Assembly (NCBI GenBank): GCA_030615745.1
Contig: JAUWYR010000004.1
Coordinates: 15,685 to 79,684 of the forward strand
From: Candidatus Zixiibacteriota bacterium
GTDB taxonomy: Bacteria > Zixibacteria > MSB-5A5 > SM23-73-2
DNA length: 64,000 bases
Direction: 5' to 3'
Within the stretch, counting starts at the first letter, position 1, and each line of letters begins with the position of its first letter. Below, piece by piece: positions 23,652-33,381 of this stretch. The notes below the pieces were generated by a model. It worked only from the letters and a program-made list of their open reading frames with translations. It ran no database searches and was not told the origin of the DNA. The translations under genes and the position numbers were made by a program.

Positions 23652-25883
23652 ATGGTCAAAAAAAGAGTCCACCAAATAGCTAAAGAATATAAAGTCTCCA
23701 GTGAGGCTTTGCTTTCGATTTTGAGGGAGTTGGGTTTTAAAGTTAGGTCTCACATGAGCGTGGTGGATGATAAAATGGCTTTAGCTGTTGAGAAGAAATT
23801 CGAACAGGAGAAAGAAGCTGTTAAAAAGGAGTATGCCTGGAAAAGGCAAAAAAAAGAGGAAAGGGAGAAAAGAGAAGAGCTTTACAAAAAGATTGAGAAA
23901 ATAAAATCGAGACTGAAAGCTAAAGAACTGGAATTGAAGAGAAAAGAGGGGATAAAGAGATTTGATAAAAGGAAAGATACAAGAATAAGGTTTAAAAAGC
24001 CAAAGAAGTTTGTTGATAAAAAGCAAGTCAAACAAAGTGTTAAAAAGACATTTGCTCAGATCGAATCTTTCAAAAAAATCAAAAGATATAGAAAGAAGAC
24101 CACGGAGGAGCTTGGGGTTGAGGAGCCGACTAATGTTATCCAGGTAAGCGAGTACGCCTCTGTAGCAGAGCTGGCAAGTCTGTTGGGAGTTAAGCCAGCA
24201 GAACTTATTGCAAAACTCTTGGAGCTGGGTGTTATCGCCAGCATGAACCAGAGGCTCGATATGGACACTATCCAAACAGCGGCCTTGGAGTTCGGATATA
24301 ATGTTGAAGAGGTAAAAGAGGTGGGGATAGAGGAGGAGGAGGAAAAGGAAGATGGGAAGGATTTATTATCTCGCGCACCGGTTATAACTATAATGGGGCA
24401 TGTTGATCATGGGAAAACTTCCCTTCTGGATTACATCAGAAAGAGCAATATAATTGCCGGGGAATCAGGGGGTATTACCCAGCACATTGGCGCTTACGAG
24501 GTGAATTCGTCTAAAGGGAAAATAACCTTTCTTGATACACCGGGCCATGAGGCATTTACAGCCATGAGAGCAAGAGGGGCTCAGATAACTGACATCGTGG
24601 TTTTAATGGTGGCTGTGGATGATGGAGTTATGCCTCAGACAACAGAGGCAATAGACCATGCAAAAGCAGCAGGGGTTCCAATTATAGTTGCGATTAACAA
24701 AATGGATCTACCTGGAGCAGATTCAGAGATGGTGAAAAATCAGCTCTCCAAACAGGGGCTTGTTCCCGAGGAGTGGGGTGGAAAGGCAATAATAGTGGAG
24801 ACATCTGCAAAAACAGGAATGGGAGTGGATAAGCTTTTGGAGATGATTTTGCTTCAAGCCGAGATGATGGAGTTAAAGGCTAATCCCAATCGTCGTGCCC
24901 AGGGGGTGGTGGTCGAATCGAGACTGGACCGTGGAAGAGGTCCTATCGCAACTGTCCTAATCCAGAAGGGGACCTTAAAAAATGGAGACCCTTTTGTTAC
25001 TGGAATTTATTATGGAAAGGTGAGAGCCATGTTAGATGACAAGGGTATACAACTTACCTCTGCTGGACCTGCCCAACCTGTTTTGATTTTAGGTGCCTCA
25101 GGAGTTCCACAGGCTGGGGATAGTTTTATTGTCACTGAATCGGATCAGGAGGCAAAAGAGCTGAGCCTGAAAAGAATGAGGCTTTACCGGGAAAAAGAAC
25201 TAAGAAGAAAAAAGCAAATTAGTTTACCCACTCTCAAAGAGCACGCTGTTGAGGAAGGGGTTAAAGAATTGAAATTGATCATCAAGGCAGATGTGGTGGG
25301 CTCAATTGAGGCGCTCTCCGATTGTTTGGAAAAACTCTCTGTCCCTGATCTCAAGGTGAATATAATCCATAAAGGAACTGGCGCAGTAAACGAATCTGAT
25401 GTCTTGCTTGCAGCTGCCTCTGATGCAGTTGTTATCGGATTTCATATTCGACCAGATATGCGGGCTAAAGAGGCAGCCCAAAGGGAAAAAGTTGATATAA
25501 GGCTTTATGATGTGATCTATGAAATTGAAAAGGAGATAAAAGCTGCTTTAGAGGGGATGCTGGAACCTGAGATAAAAGAGGTGATAACCGGAACCGCTGA
25601 GGTAAGGGAAATCTTCAGGATCCCAAAAGTTGGACAGGTGGCAGGATGCTATGTACAGGAAGGGAGTTTAATAAGAGGTGATAAAGTCAGGGTGATAAGA
25701 GATGGAGTGGTGATCTACGACAGCACCCTCTCATCTTTGAGAAGGTTTAAAGATGATGTGAAAGAAGTCACCTCGGGTTTTGAATGTGGAGTTAAAGTGG
25801 AGAACTTCGAGGATTTAAAGCCGGACGACATTTTAGAAAGCTATCAAATTGTTAAAATAGCTAAGAAGTTGGAAGAGGCATGA
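23652..25883 (+). CDS. infB: Translation initiation factor IF-2
   Basis: 743 aa. A short N-terminal IF2-N domain (KRVHQIAKEYKVSSEALL) and a strongly charged Lys/Arg/Glu helix (about 55-150) replace the long variable domain of E. coli. A second IF2-N module follows, then the GTPase: GHVDHGKT, DTPGHEAF, NKMD and SAKTG, then domains II, III and the fMet-tRNA-binding C2 domain. Delivers initiator tRNA to the 30S subunit. Its stop is one base before a possible GTG start of the next gene. Confidence 0.97.
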   Translation: MVKKRVHQIAKEYKVSSEALLSILRELGFKVRSHMSVVDDKMALAVEKKFEQEKEAVKKEYAWKRQKKEEREKREELYKKIEKIKSRLKAKELELKRKEGIKRFDKRKDTRIRFKKPKKFVDKKQVKQSVKKTFAQIESFKKIKRYRKKTTEELGVEEPTNVIQVSEYASVAELASLLGVKPAELIAKLLELGVIASMNQRLDMDTIQTAALEFGYNVEEVKEVGIEEEEEKEDGKDLLSRAPVITIMGHVDHGKTSLLDYIRKSNIIAGESGGITQHIGAYEVNSSKGKITFLDTPGHEAFTAMRARGAQITDIVVLMVAVDDGVMPQTTEAIDHAKAAGVPIIVAINKMDLPGADSEMVKNQLSKQGLVPEEWGGKAIIVETSAKTGMGVDKLLEMILLQAEMMELKANPNRRAQGVVVESRLDRGRGPIATVLIQKGTLKNGDPFVTGIYYGKVRAMLDDKGIQLTSAGPAQPVLILGASGVPQAGDSFIVTESDQEAKELSLKRMRLYREKELRRKKQISLPTLKEHAVEEGVKELKLIIKADVVGSIEALSDCLEKLSVPDLKVNIIHKGTGAVNESDVLLAAASDAVVIGFHIRPDMRAKEAAQREKVDIRLYDVIYEIEKEIKAALEGMLEPEIKEVITGTAEVREIFRIPKVGQVAGCYVQEGSLIRGDKVRVIRDGVVIYDSTLSSLRRFKDDVKEVTSGFECGVKVENFEDLKPDDILESYQIVKIAKKLEEA

Positions 25884-25887
25884 GGTG

Positions 25888-26166
25888 ATGGTAGGAACTC
25901 TTCTAATCGACATTCATTTTCCTGAAAGTAGCTCATTAAAAGCCAAAAGACAACACTTGAGAAGGATAAAGGACAAGCTCAGAAACAAACTTAATGTATC
26001 GGTGGCGGAAGTTGGTAATAACGATCTTTGGCAAAGGACTATCATGGGAGTGTGTGTTATAGCAAATGAAAAAAGATTTGCTAACGAGATTTTGTCAAAA
26101 GCGGTTAAGCAGGTCTCTGAGGAAAATGGGATTGTTATCTTAAATTATTCAATGGAATTTTATTAA
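25888..26166 (+). CDS. DUF503/YlxP-family protein
   Basis: 92 aa. Matches the DUF503 pattern: a first strand GTLLIDIHFPESSSLKAKRQ, then RNKLNVSVAEVG-NDLWQ and a final NYSMEFY strand. The family is nearly always found between infB and rbfA, as here; YlxP of Gram-positives is thought to aid ribosome maturation, though the evidence is limited. ATG 25888 is chosen; GTG 25885 is an equally open alternative. Confidence 0.88.
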   Translation: MVGTLLIDIHFPESSSLKAKRQHLRRIKDKLRNKLNVSVAEVGNNDLWQRTIMGVCVIANEKRFANEILSKAVKQVSEENGIVILNYSMEFY

Positions 26167-26168
26167 AG

Positions 26169-26534
26169 ATGACTCTTAGAAGAAAGGAGAGGGTGGAAGA
26201 CCAGATCAAAAAAGAGGTCTCAAAGATTATCGGTCAGAATCTTAAAGACCCGCGAGCTGGTTTTATCACAATAACCTCGGTGGAACTATCCTCAGATCTG
26301 AGATTTGCTAAAATCTTTTTTACAGTCTTAGGAGATGAAAAAGAGAAGGAGGACTCAGAGAAGGCGCTTACAAGCGCTACTAAATTCGTTCAACAGAAGA
26401 TGGCTACGAGGATAAGGTTGAAATATACTCCTCAGATTGTCTTCAGATATGACCACACACTTGAGCAGGCTTTAAGAATAGAAAAGATCTTATCTAAGAT
26501 ACAAAATGAGAAAAGGAAAAAGATTAGAGACTAA
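26169..26534 (+). CDS. rbfA: Ribosome-binding factor A
   Basis: 121 aa with a KH-type fold: RVEDQIKKEVSKII, LKDPRAGFITITSVELSSDL, AKIFFTVLGD and TPQIVFRYDHTLEQALRIEKIL are family hallmarks. It acts late in 30S maturation. Its 3' end overlaps nrnA by 29 bp if the latter starts at 26506, indicating tight coupling. Confidence 0.95.
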   Translation: MTLRRKERVEDQIKKEVSKIIGQNLKDPRAGFITITSVELSSDLRFAKIFFTVLGDEKEKEDSEKALTSATKFVQQKMATRIRLKYTPQIVFRYDHTLEQALRIEKILSKIQNEKRKKIRD

Positions 26535-27585
26535 AGAAATTCTTAAAAAAATCGAGCAAAGCAAAAAGATACTTATAACATCACACACAGATCCAGATGG
26601 AGATTCTTTCTGTTCACAGCTTGCTTTAGCTAATTTTTTGGATAGTCTTGGCAAGACCTATGAAATTTTTAACCAGGGAGAAATCTCGAGCAAATATCTT
26701 TTTTTAGATGAGAAAAGAAGAATAAAAAACAAATCTCTTGATGCATACGCAAAAACAGTTCAAAATCTTTTATCTTCTCCTAAAGATTATGATTTAGTTA
26801 TATTCATTGAGTGCTCTAATCTGGATCGAGTTGGGTGGGTTAAAAATTTGATACCAGAGGATAGTTTTTTGATAAACATAGACCATCACCGGGATAACAC
26901 CTTTTTCGGCAGTATAAATTATGTTGACCCAAAAGCTTCTGCTACCGGTGAGATGATCTATGATATTATGAAAACCTTTGGATTTTCTTTTGATAAAAAA
27001 ACTGCTGAGTTAATCTATGTAGCTATAATGACCGATACAGGAAGATTCAAATACTCCAATACCACTCCCAAATCTCTGAGGGTATGTGCTGATTTGTTAG
27101 GATATGGAGTGGACATTCGCTTTTTAACAGAAAAGATCTATTTCAATTTTTCTGAACCTGCTTTGAGGCTTTTAGGAACTACTTTGGAAAACTTAGAGCT
27201 TTTCGCAGGTAATAAAATATCTTTTTTGACCATTACTTATCCTATGCTGGAAAAGTTTAAAGTCCCACATCAGGATATTGATGGGTTTGTTGAATTTTCG
27301 TTATCTTTAGAAGATAGTAAAGTTGGAGCACTTTTTTTGGAGACAAAAAAGGGGTTCGCTCAAGTGAGCTTGAGGTCTTGTGATTTTATGGATGTTTGCC
27401 AAATAGCTAAAAGCTTTGGTGGAGGAGGTCACAAAAACGCATCAGGTTTTTTATCTGAGGGAAAAATCGATGTGGTTAAAAGAAAAGTTTTAGATTCCCT
27501 TTTAAAAAAGCTTAAGGAGAAATCCTCAAGCTTCTCTAAAAAAAAGATGTCATACAAAATCGAAAATCGAAAAGAAAAAAGATGA
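26506..27585 (+). CDS. nrnA: DHH-family phosphoesterase, NrnA-like (oligoribonuclease/pAp phosphatase)
   Basis: 359 aa. DHH domain: SHTDPDGDS near residue 25, IDHHRDN (the DHH motif) near 126 and TDTGRFKYSN. DHHA1 domain: FGGGGHKNASGF near residue 308. NrnA enzymes degrade nanoRNA and dephosphorylate pAp; this gene lies in the usual rbfA-nrnA-truB context. Residues about 77-82 (SLDAYA) are encoded by an exact copy of the family A 17-bp word. The start overlaps rbfA and no better start is visible. Confidence 0.9.
   Translation: MRKGKRLETKEILKKIEQSKKILITSHTDPDGDSFCSQLALANFLDSLGKTYEIFNQGEISSKYLFLDEKRRIKNKSLDAYAKTVQNLLSSPKDYDLVIFIECSNLDRVGWVKNLIPEDSFLINIDHHRDNTFFGSINYVDPKASATGEMIYDIMKTFGFSFDKKTAELIYVAIMTDTGRFKYSNTTPKSLRVCADLLGYGVDIRFLTEKIYFNFSEPALRLLGTTLENLELFAGNKISFLTITYPMLEKFKVPHQDIDGFVEFSLSLEDSKVGALFLETKKGFAQVSLRSCDFMDVCQIAKSFGGGGHKNASGFLSEGKIDVVKRKVLDSLLKKLKEKSSSFSKKKMSYKIENRKEKR
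26734..26750 (+). repeat. Dispersed element family A, copy in nrnA
   Basis: tctcttgatgcatacgc, an exact match to the copies at 40600 and 61228 and, in reverse, at 33538 and 40353. It encodes SLDAYA in NrnA. Confidence 0.75.
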
Positions 27586-28601
27586 CTCAGAATTTAGCTA
27601 AAAAGACAAATGCTTTTTCCTTACGTAACTCTACGGGTCTTTTTAATGGAAAAAAAATTCTTGATGGTCTTTTGATAGTAAACAAAAAAAGGGGTCCCAC
27701 CTCTTTTGATGTCGTCCAAAAGTTGCGTAATATACTAAATTACAAAAGGATAGGACATACAGGGACACTCGACCCCTTTGCCTCAGGTGTATTGGTTTGT
27801 TGTCTTGGCAAGGGAACAAAAATTGTCCAGTTTATAACTTTTTGGGAAAAAGAATATATCGCAAAGATTAAGTTAGGTGAACAGACCGATACATACGACT
27901 CTCAGGGAAAGATTGTGAAAAAATTCGAAGAATGCTTCGCAAATGAGGGATTTGTGCTCGAAGAAAATAAAATACAAAGTGTGATAGATTCTTTTAAAGG
28001 TGAAATTTGGCAAACTCCTCCTTTGTATTCAGCAATAAAATATAAGGGAAAAAAACTGTACCAATTTGCAAGAGAGGGAAAAGAGGTTAAAATTAAAAAA
28101 AGAAAAGTAAAAATTGAAAATATTGAGATTTTAAAGATAAAGCTCCCCTTTGTTTGGATAAAAGTAAGGTGTTCTAAAGGAACCTATATCAGGAGCTTAG
28201 GTTTTGATATTGGTAAAAAGTTAGGTTGCGGAGCATATCTAATTTCTCTATGTCGAACCAAGGTGGGTCCATTTGAGCTAAAAGATTCTTTCACTCTCGA
28301 TGCAATAAGAAAAATAAAAGATGAGGGTAAATTGAACAAAATCGTTGTCTCTATGGAAAAAGCACTCGAAAATCTCCCATCTCTTGTGGTCTCAGATGAG
28401 AACAAATTCAAAATAAAGCATGGTCAAGACCTTAAAGTAAAGGATATAAAATCTGTGAAAAAAGATTTCTCAAAAAAAGATAGGGTGGTTTTAAAGGATG
28501 GCTCTGGGAAAATCTTGGCAATAGGGGAAAGTCTGGTCTCCTCTGAAGAGATCTCAGATGAACAAAAAGTAATTTTTAGATACATGAGGGTAGTTGTTTG
28601 A
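27582..28601 (+). CDS. truB: tRNA pseudouridine-55 synthase
   Basis: 339 aa. Catalytic Asp in GHTGTLDPFASGVL; G-LLIVNKKRGPTSFDVV at the N-terminus; YSAIKYKGKKLYQFAREG and CSKGTYIRSL downstream. It makes pseudouridine 55 in tRNA T-loops. The start ATG overlaps the nrnA stop (ATGA). The first 27 or so residues precede the normal start of the fold, a short extension with no homology I can name. Around residues 115-120 the word EECFAN is encoded by a family D element (27924-27940). Confidence 0.94.
   Translation: MTQNLAKKTNAFSLRNSTGLFNGKKILDGLLIVNKKRGPTSFDVVQKLRNILNYKRIGHTGTLDPFASGVLVCCLGKGTKIVQFITFWEKEYIAKIKLGEQTDTYDSQGKIVKKFEECFANEGFVLEENKIQSVIDSFKGEIWQTPPLYSAIKYKGKKLYQFAREGKEVKIKKRKVKIENIEILKIKLPFVWIKVRCSKGTYIRSLGFDIGKKLGCGAYLISLCRTKVGPFELKDSFTLDAIRKIKDEGKLNKIVVSMEKALENLPSLVVSDENKFKIKHGQDLKVKDIKSVKKDFSKKDRVVLKDGSGKILAIGESLVSSEEISDEQKVIFRYMRVVV
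27924..27940 (+). repeat. Dispersed element family D, copy in truB
   Basis: ttcgaagaatgcttcgc; the match extends to 20 bases with 39263-39282 in the gap before smpB. In reverse it forms the tail of mutL. It encodes FEECFA in TruB. Confidence 0.6.
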
Positions 28602-29659
28602 TGGAGGTCATTTTCGACATAACAAAAATCGATTCATCTTTTTTCAAAAGACCGGTGGTAACTTTAGGGACATTCGATGGAGTCCATCTCGGGCATCAGT
28701 TAATAATAAGAAAAGTGGTTGAAAAGGCAAAAAAGAAAAAGAAAAAAAGCGTTCTGGTCACCTACGAGCCACATCCTCAATGGATTATTGACCCAGAAAC
28801 TGCCCCTTTTATTCTTACAACCCTTGATGAAAAATTATTGTTTCTCGAAAAATTAGGGCTGGACCTGACCATAGTGGTTAATTTTGATAAAAACTTTTCA
28901 AAAACCTCAGCTGAAGAATTCATAAAAAAGATTTTGGTGGAAAAATTAAATATAGGTGAATTGGTGGTTGGATATGACCACGCATTTGGAAAAAACAGAA
29001 AGGGACGCCTGCCACTTTTGAAAAAGAAAGCTAAGGAGTATCGATTTGGATTGGAGGTTATCTCTCCTATTAAAAATGACGATTTACCCATAAAAAGCAC
29101 AAAAATAAGATTTGAACTCAAATCAGGGGACTTTCAAAAAGCTGTTAAGATGTTGGGTCACGCTTATCCGATCTTGGGTAAAAAAGTGGAGGGCAAAGGC
29201 AGAGGATATAAGCTCGGCTTTCCCACCATAAATCTAAAGGTTCCTGAAAGAAAGCTTCTCCCTCAAGACGGGGTCTTTTCAGCAGAGGTGAAAATTAAAG
29301 AGGAGTTTTATCGGGGAATGGTTTATTACGGGAAAAGTCCTACTTTTGAATACAAATCAAAATCTTTGGAAGTGAATATATTCGACTTCGAACCAGAAGA
29401 AGATGTTGAAAAAGTCTTCCTTTCTCTTTTTGACTGGATTAGACCTGATATCAAATTCGATAATTTAGATGCATTAAAAAGAAAGCTTAAAGAGGATGAG
29501 AAAAAAGTCAAAAGATTACTTATGCGAAGCCTTAGGAGTCCTTCGGACATTTCGTCAAGATGTCGTCAAGACTCTTCGAGCTTCGCACATACGAAAAGAA
29601 AAAATTTAAAAGGAGGTTTTTTTGCCAATAGAGAAACAAAGAAGACAAAAGCTTGTTGA
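28598..29659 (+). CDS. ribF: Bifunctional riboflavin kinase/FAD synthetase with repeat-derived tail
   Basis: Makes FMN and FAD. FAD-synthetase half: [13 protein letters not shown] near residue 24 and [13 protein letters not shown]. Kinase half: [13 protein letters not shown] near residue 207 and DGVFSAEV. The normal fold ends near residue 308 (KRLLMRSLR). The reading frame continues another 45 codons through a palindromic element (about 29522-29600) and on into rpsO, overlapping it by 38 bp. The tail, rich in Ser/Arg/Lys, is probably an accident of element insertion that removed the original stop. It overlaps truB by 4 bp at the start. Confidence 0.93.
   Translation: MMEVIFDITKIDSSFFKRPVVTLGTFDGVHLGHQLIIRKVVEKAKKKKKKSVLVTYEPHPQWIIDPETAPFILTTLDEKLLFLEKLGLDLTIVVNFDKNFSKTSAEEFIKKILVEKLNIGELVVGYDHAFGKNRKGRLPLLKKKAKEYRFGLEVISPIKNDDLPIKSTKIRFELKSGDFQKAVKMLGHAYPILGKKVEGKGRGYKLGFPTINLKVPERKLLPQDGVFSAEVKIKEEFYRGMVYYGKSPTFEYKSKSLEVNIFDFEPEEDVEKVFLSLFDWIRPDIKFDNLDALKRKLKEDEKKVKRLLMRSLRSPSDISSRCRQDSSSFAHTKRKNLKGGFFANRETKKTKAC
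29522..29600. repeat. Composite palindromic element at the 3' end of ribF
   Basis: Contains gtccttcggac, a cgtcaagatgtcgtcaagac duplication and actcttcgagcttcgcacat. The word actcttcgagc is shared with the 36-bp family C element, and the opening atgcgaagc matches family D. It is translated as the start of the aberrant RibF tail. Confidence 0.5.
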
Positions 29660-29891
29660 AGAATTTCAACATCACCAAAAAGATACCGGCTCTCCTGAGA
29701 TTCAGATTGCTTTATTAACTGAGAAAATCTCTGCGTTAACCGAACATCTCAAAGCCTCTCCCAAGGATTTCAGTTCGAGAAGGGGGCTTTTGAAGATGGT
29801 TGGAAAAAGGAGAAGGCTTTTGGATTATTTAAAAAAGAATGAGCTTGAAAGTTATAAAAAGATTATAGAGAAGCTGAACATCAGAAAATAG
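29622..29891 (+). CDS. rpsO: 30S ribosomal protein S15
   Basis: 89 aa. Contains [22 protein letters not shown] and the [11 protein letters not shown] region that contacts 16S rRNA near h20-h22. Start is TTG 29622: the family begins [15 protein letters not shown] here and aggagg lies five bases upstream. The order rpsO-pnp is conserved in bacteria. The upstream ribF frame runs into this gene. Confidence 0.96.
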   Translation: MPIEKQRRQKLVEEFQHHQKDTGSPEIQIALLTEKISALTEHLKASPKDFSSRRGLLKMVGKRRRLLDYLKKNELESYKKIIEKLNIRK

Positions 29892-29905
29892 AGGTATTTG
29901 AATAA

Positions 29906-32008
29906 ATGAATGAGACAAAAAAGATCGACTTAGAAGGAAAAAAACTTATCTTTGAGACCGGGCGGATGGCGAAGCAAGCAGATGGAGCTTGCCTGGTAAA
30001 ACTTGGTGACACTATGGTCTTAGCTACCGCAGTGGTAGATAAAGAGGAAAAAGAGGAAAACAAGTTCAGGGGATTTTTCCCTCTGACTGTTGATTACAGA
30101 GAGAAGGCTTATGCTGCTGGCAAAATACCTGGAGGATTTTTCAAAAGGGAGGGAAGACCTTCTGAAAAAGAGATCTTATCCTCAAGACTTATTGACCGCT
30201 CCTTAAGACCTCTTTTTCCTGAAGGCTATCATAAAGAGGTTCAGGTAGTAGCGATGGTCTTATCATCTGATCAGGAAAATGATGGAGACATTTTGGGAAT
30301 CAATGGTGCCTCTATCGCATTATCCCTTTCATCTATTCCTTTCTGCGGACCGATTGGAGCTGTAAGAATCGGAAGAGTAAGTCATAAATATGTGATAAAC
30401 CCAACTTTCTCAGAGCTGGAGCAAAGCGATATGAATATTGTTGCCGCGGGAACAGAGGAGAGCATAATAATGGTTGAAGGCTTTTGTAATGAGGTATCAG
30501 AGGATGAGTTCTTTTTTGCATTAGAATTATCTTTTCAACAGATAAAAAAGATCATCGAGACACAGAAAGAGTTGATTTCAAGTTGTGGTCAGCCTAAAGA
30601 AAAAGTGAAAAAAATGCTCATCGAAGAAGACCTTAAGAAAACGCTTAAAGAAATGTCTTTGGATCAAATAAAAAAAGCCAATCATACAGGTGATAAGAAC
30701 ACTCGTCAAGAGATATTGGAAAATCTTTTCGAATCGATTAAAGAGAAGTTAGCTTCATCTTTTCCAGAAAAAGAAGCTGAGATATCCTATATTTTGACAG
30801 AACTGGAAAGAGAAGAACTTCGAAGGATGATATTAGAGGAGAGGCTGAGGTCAGATGGAAGGGACTACGATACTATAAGACCCATAACTTGTGAGGTAGG
30901 GGTTTTGCCTCGCGCACATGGGTCAGCATTATTTACTCGGGGTCAAACCCAGTCTCTTGTTGCAACTACCCTCGGCACAAAAATCGATGAACAGATAGTA
31001 GATGACCTCGAAGGTGAATCGAGTAAAAGCTATATGCTACATTACAATTTTCCTCCTTTTTCGGTAGGGGAGGTTAGATACCTTCGAGCTCCTCAAAGAA
31101 GGGAGATCGGACATGGGGCTTTAGCTGAAAGAGCTATTCAACCGATGATTCCAAAGGAGGAGGTATTTCCATATACCATTCGTGTCGTTTCAGATATTCT
31201 GGAATCAAATGGCTCCTCCTCCATGGCAACAGTTTGCGGTGGCTCTTTATCTCTGATGGATGCCGGTATTCCAATCAAAGCCCCGGTAGCAGGAATCGCT
31301 ATGGGTCTTTTGAAAAAGGAAGAAAAGGTGGTTATTCTCACCGACATCTTAGGTGTTGAGGACCATTTTGGAGATATGGACTTCAAGGTGGCTGGAAGCA
31401 GACAGGGGATAACAGCTTTTCAGATGGATATAAAAATATCTAAAATTGAGCTTGCTATTTTAAGAAAGGCTCTTTCTAAAGCTAAGGATGCATACTTGTT
31501 CATCTTGGATGTTATGGAAAAAACGATTTCTGAGCCGAGGGAAAACCTCTCGGTCTATGCTCCGCGAATAATCATTTTTAAGATAAAATCAGATAAGATC
31601 GGAGACGTGATAGGTCCTGGAGGGAAAACGATAAGAGGAATAATTAAGCAAACCGGTGCAAAAATTGACATTGAAGATGATGGCTCAATATTTATAGCTA
31701 CCCCTGACCAGAAGGCAGCAGAACTGGCTCACGATTTAATTCTGAGACTGGTGGAAGAGCCCGAGATCGGGAAAGTCTATACTGGAAAGGTGAAAAGGAT
31801 TTTACCATTTGGGGCTTTGGTGGAGATACTCCCCGGACAGGAGGGTTTAGTCCATATATCTGAATTGGACCATAAAAGGGTATACAAGGTCGAGGACGTT
31901 ATTAATTTAGGTGATGAGGTTAAGGTTAAGATTTTAGGAATAGAGCCAGATGGAAAAATCAAGCTTTCAAGAAAGGCATGTCTCAGACCATCATCTATCA
32001 AGAGATAA
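29906..32008 (+). CDS. pnp: Polyribonucleotide nucleotidyltransferase
   Basis: Phosphorolytic 3'-5' exoribonuclease, core of the RNA degradosome. Two RNase PH domains (FFPLTVDYREKAYAAGKIPG and, in the second, DLEGESSKSYMLHYNFPPFS, GSRQGITAFQMDIK), a helical linker, the KH domain (GDVIGPGGKTIRGI) and the S1 domain (GKVKRILPFGALVEIL, EGLVHISEL). 700 aa. The usual acidic or basic tail after S1 is absent: the protein stops at a TAA lying in an atcaagagataa sequence like those of families A and B. Confidence 0.97.
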   Translation: MNETKKIDLEGKKLIFETGRMAKQADGACLVKLGDTMVLATAVVDKEEKEENKFRGFFPLTVDYREKAYAAGKIPGGFFKREGRPSEKEILSSRLIDRSLRPLFPEGYHKEVQVVAMVLSSDQENDGDILGINGASIALSLSSIPFCGPIGAVRIGRVSHKYVINPTFSELEQSDMNIVAAGTEESIIMVEGFCNEVSEDEFFFALELSFQQIKKIIETQKELISSCGQPKEKVKKMLIEEDLKKTLKEMSLDQIKKANHTGDKNTRQEILENLFESIKEKLASSFPEKEAEISYILTELEREELRRMILEERLRSDGRDYDTIRPITCEVGVLPRAHGSALFTRGQTQSLVATTLGTKIDEQIVDDLEGESSKSYMLHYNFPPFSVGEVRYLRAPQRREIGHGALAERAIQPMIPKEEVFPYTIRVVSDILESNGSSSMATVCGGSLSLMDAGIPIKAPVAGIAMGLLKKEEKVVILTDILGVEDHFGDMDFKVAGSRQGITAFQMDIKISKIELAILRKALSKAKDAYLFILDVMEKTISEPRENLSVYAPRIIIFKIKSDKIGDVIGPGGKTIRGIIKQTGAKIDIEDDGSIFIATPDQKAAELAHDLILRLVEEPEIGKVYTGKVKRILPFGALVEILPGQEGLVHISELDHKRVYKVEDVINLGDEVKVKILGIEPDGKIKLSRKACLRPSSIKR

Positions 32009-32034
32009 GATTTGGGCTTTATATAATAGGCTTT

Positions 32035-32070
32035 TCCGAAGGATTTCCGAAGGACTCTTCGAGCATAGAA
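32035..32070 (+). repeat. 36-bp dispersed element family C, copy upstream of the M16 peptidase
   Basis: Identical over 36 bases to 42260-42295 in murI. It contains a duplicated tccgaagga word and ends cttcgagcatagaa. It lies between pnp and the ATG at 32072, so it forms the entire leader of the peptidase start. Confidence 0.8.
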
Positions 32071-32071
32071 T

Positions 32072-33367
32072 ATGAAAACGAAATTCGATGGAAAGTATAA
32101 TAAAACGATATTGCAAAATGGGATAAGGGTTGTCTCTGAGAAGATCCCCTGGGTTAGTTCTGTTTGTGTTGGTGCATGGGTTGATGTAGGGTCAAGAGAT
32201 GAAAATCAGAAAGAAGGCGGATTGTCTCATTTAATTGAGCATATGCTTTTTAAGGGGACTAAAAAAAGGTCAGCAAAACAGATTGCCTTAGCCTTGGAGT
32301 CGATAGGAGGAAGTCTCAATGCTTTTACAGGGAGGGAGAACACCTGCTATTATGCTAAGGTCTTGGATGAGAATCTTGATTCAGCAATTGACCTCTTATC
32401 TGACATTTTAAAAAACCCTCTTTTCGACCCGGTTGATTTCAAAAAGGAAAAAAGAGTGATAATAGAGGAGATCAAAGACGCTGAGGATACTCCATCTGAT
32501 CTGGTCTTTGACCTTTTTATGGAGGCTTTGTGGAAGAATCAAACCTTAGGAAAACCGATTTTAGGAACTGTGGAAAGTGTAAAAAGAATTAAAAGAACAA
32601 ACCTCTTAGCATATTTTAAACGCAATTATATTCCACCTAAAATAGTTGTTTGTGCCTCAGGAAACCTAAGTCATAAAAATTTAGTCAGGATGGTGAGAAA
32701 AAAGTTTGATAAAAATTTTAGAGCTTTTTCTTTTCACCGAACTGACCCAAAGATAGAAAAAAAGCCCATACCTTATACCCGGAAGATGGTAACTGAGAAA
32801 GGGATTGCCCAAACTCATATCTGTATTGGATTCCCTGCTTTTGATTTCAACCATCCACAAAAATATCCAGCTTTAGTTTTGAGCAATATCTTGGGTGGAG
32901 GAATGAGTTCTCGCCTTTTCCAAACAGTTAGGGAGAAATTAGGACTTGTTTATAATATATATAATTTTTTCGACTTCTATTTTGATTCAGGAACATTCGG
33001 TGTATATCTCGGAACCAACCAGGAGGATATCCAGATGGCAGTGAAGGCGGTTTTGAGGGAATTTTCCAAAATAAAAAATGACAGATTGCCAAAGACAGAA
33101 CTTAAGAATGCTAAATATCAGCTAAAGGGTAATCTGATATTGGGAGCTGAGAGCATCTCTTATCGGATGAGTAGATTAGCTCGTCATGAGCTATATTCTC
33201 AAGATTACTGGAGTTTGAAAAAATCTATCTTGGCTATTGAAGGGGTAAAAGCAAAAGAAGTAAAAGAGGTTGCTGAAAAGATCTTAGACTCTGATAAAGT
33301 CTGCATAACCATTTTGGGTCCGGTAAAAACAGGGGTGATAAAAAAAATAGATTGGGGACTTTTTTAA
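32072..33367 (+). CDS. M16-family zinc metallopeptidase (processing peptidase type)
   Basis: 431 aa. The inverted zinc motif HLIEH is at residues 53-57, with the distal metal Glu in VIIEEIKDAED near residue 131. The second half has the inactive-domain signature NILGGGMSSRLFQTVREKLGLVYNI. Relatives include B. subtilis YmxG (MlpA) and the mitochondrial processing peptidase beta subunit; the position directly after pnp is typical. The substrate is unknown. The start ATG follows the 36-bp family C element, with no good ribosome site at normal spacing. Confidence 0.92.
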   Translation: MKTKFDGKYNKTILQNGIRVVSEKIPWVSSVCVGAWVDVGSRDENQKEGGLSHLIEHMLFKGTKKRSAKQIALALESIGGSLNAFTGRENTCYYAKVLDENLDSAIDLLSDILKNPLFDPVDFKKEKRVIIEEIKDAEDTPSDLVFDLFMEALWKNQTLGKPILGTVESVKRIKRTNLLAYFKRNYIPPKIVVCASGNLSHKNLVRMVRKKFDKNFRAFSFHRTDPKIEKKPIPYTRKMVTEKGIAQTHICIGFPAFDFNHPQKYPALVLSNILGGGMSSRLFQTVREKLGLVYNIYNFFDFYFDSGTFGVYLGTNQEDIQMAVKAVLREFSKIKNDRLPKTELKNAKYQLKGNLILGAESISYRMSRLARHELYSQDYWSLKKSILAIEGVKAKEVKEVAEKILDSDKVCITILGPVKTGVIKKIDWGLF

Positions 33368-33381
33368 CTTCTATTCAGAAA

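Noticed and set aside
24056-24275. Antisense frames within infB
   Set aside because: Shadow frames over the Lys/Glu-rich helix of IF-2; no start signals.
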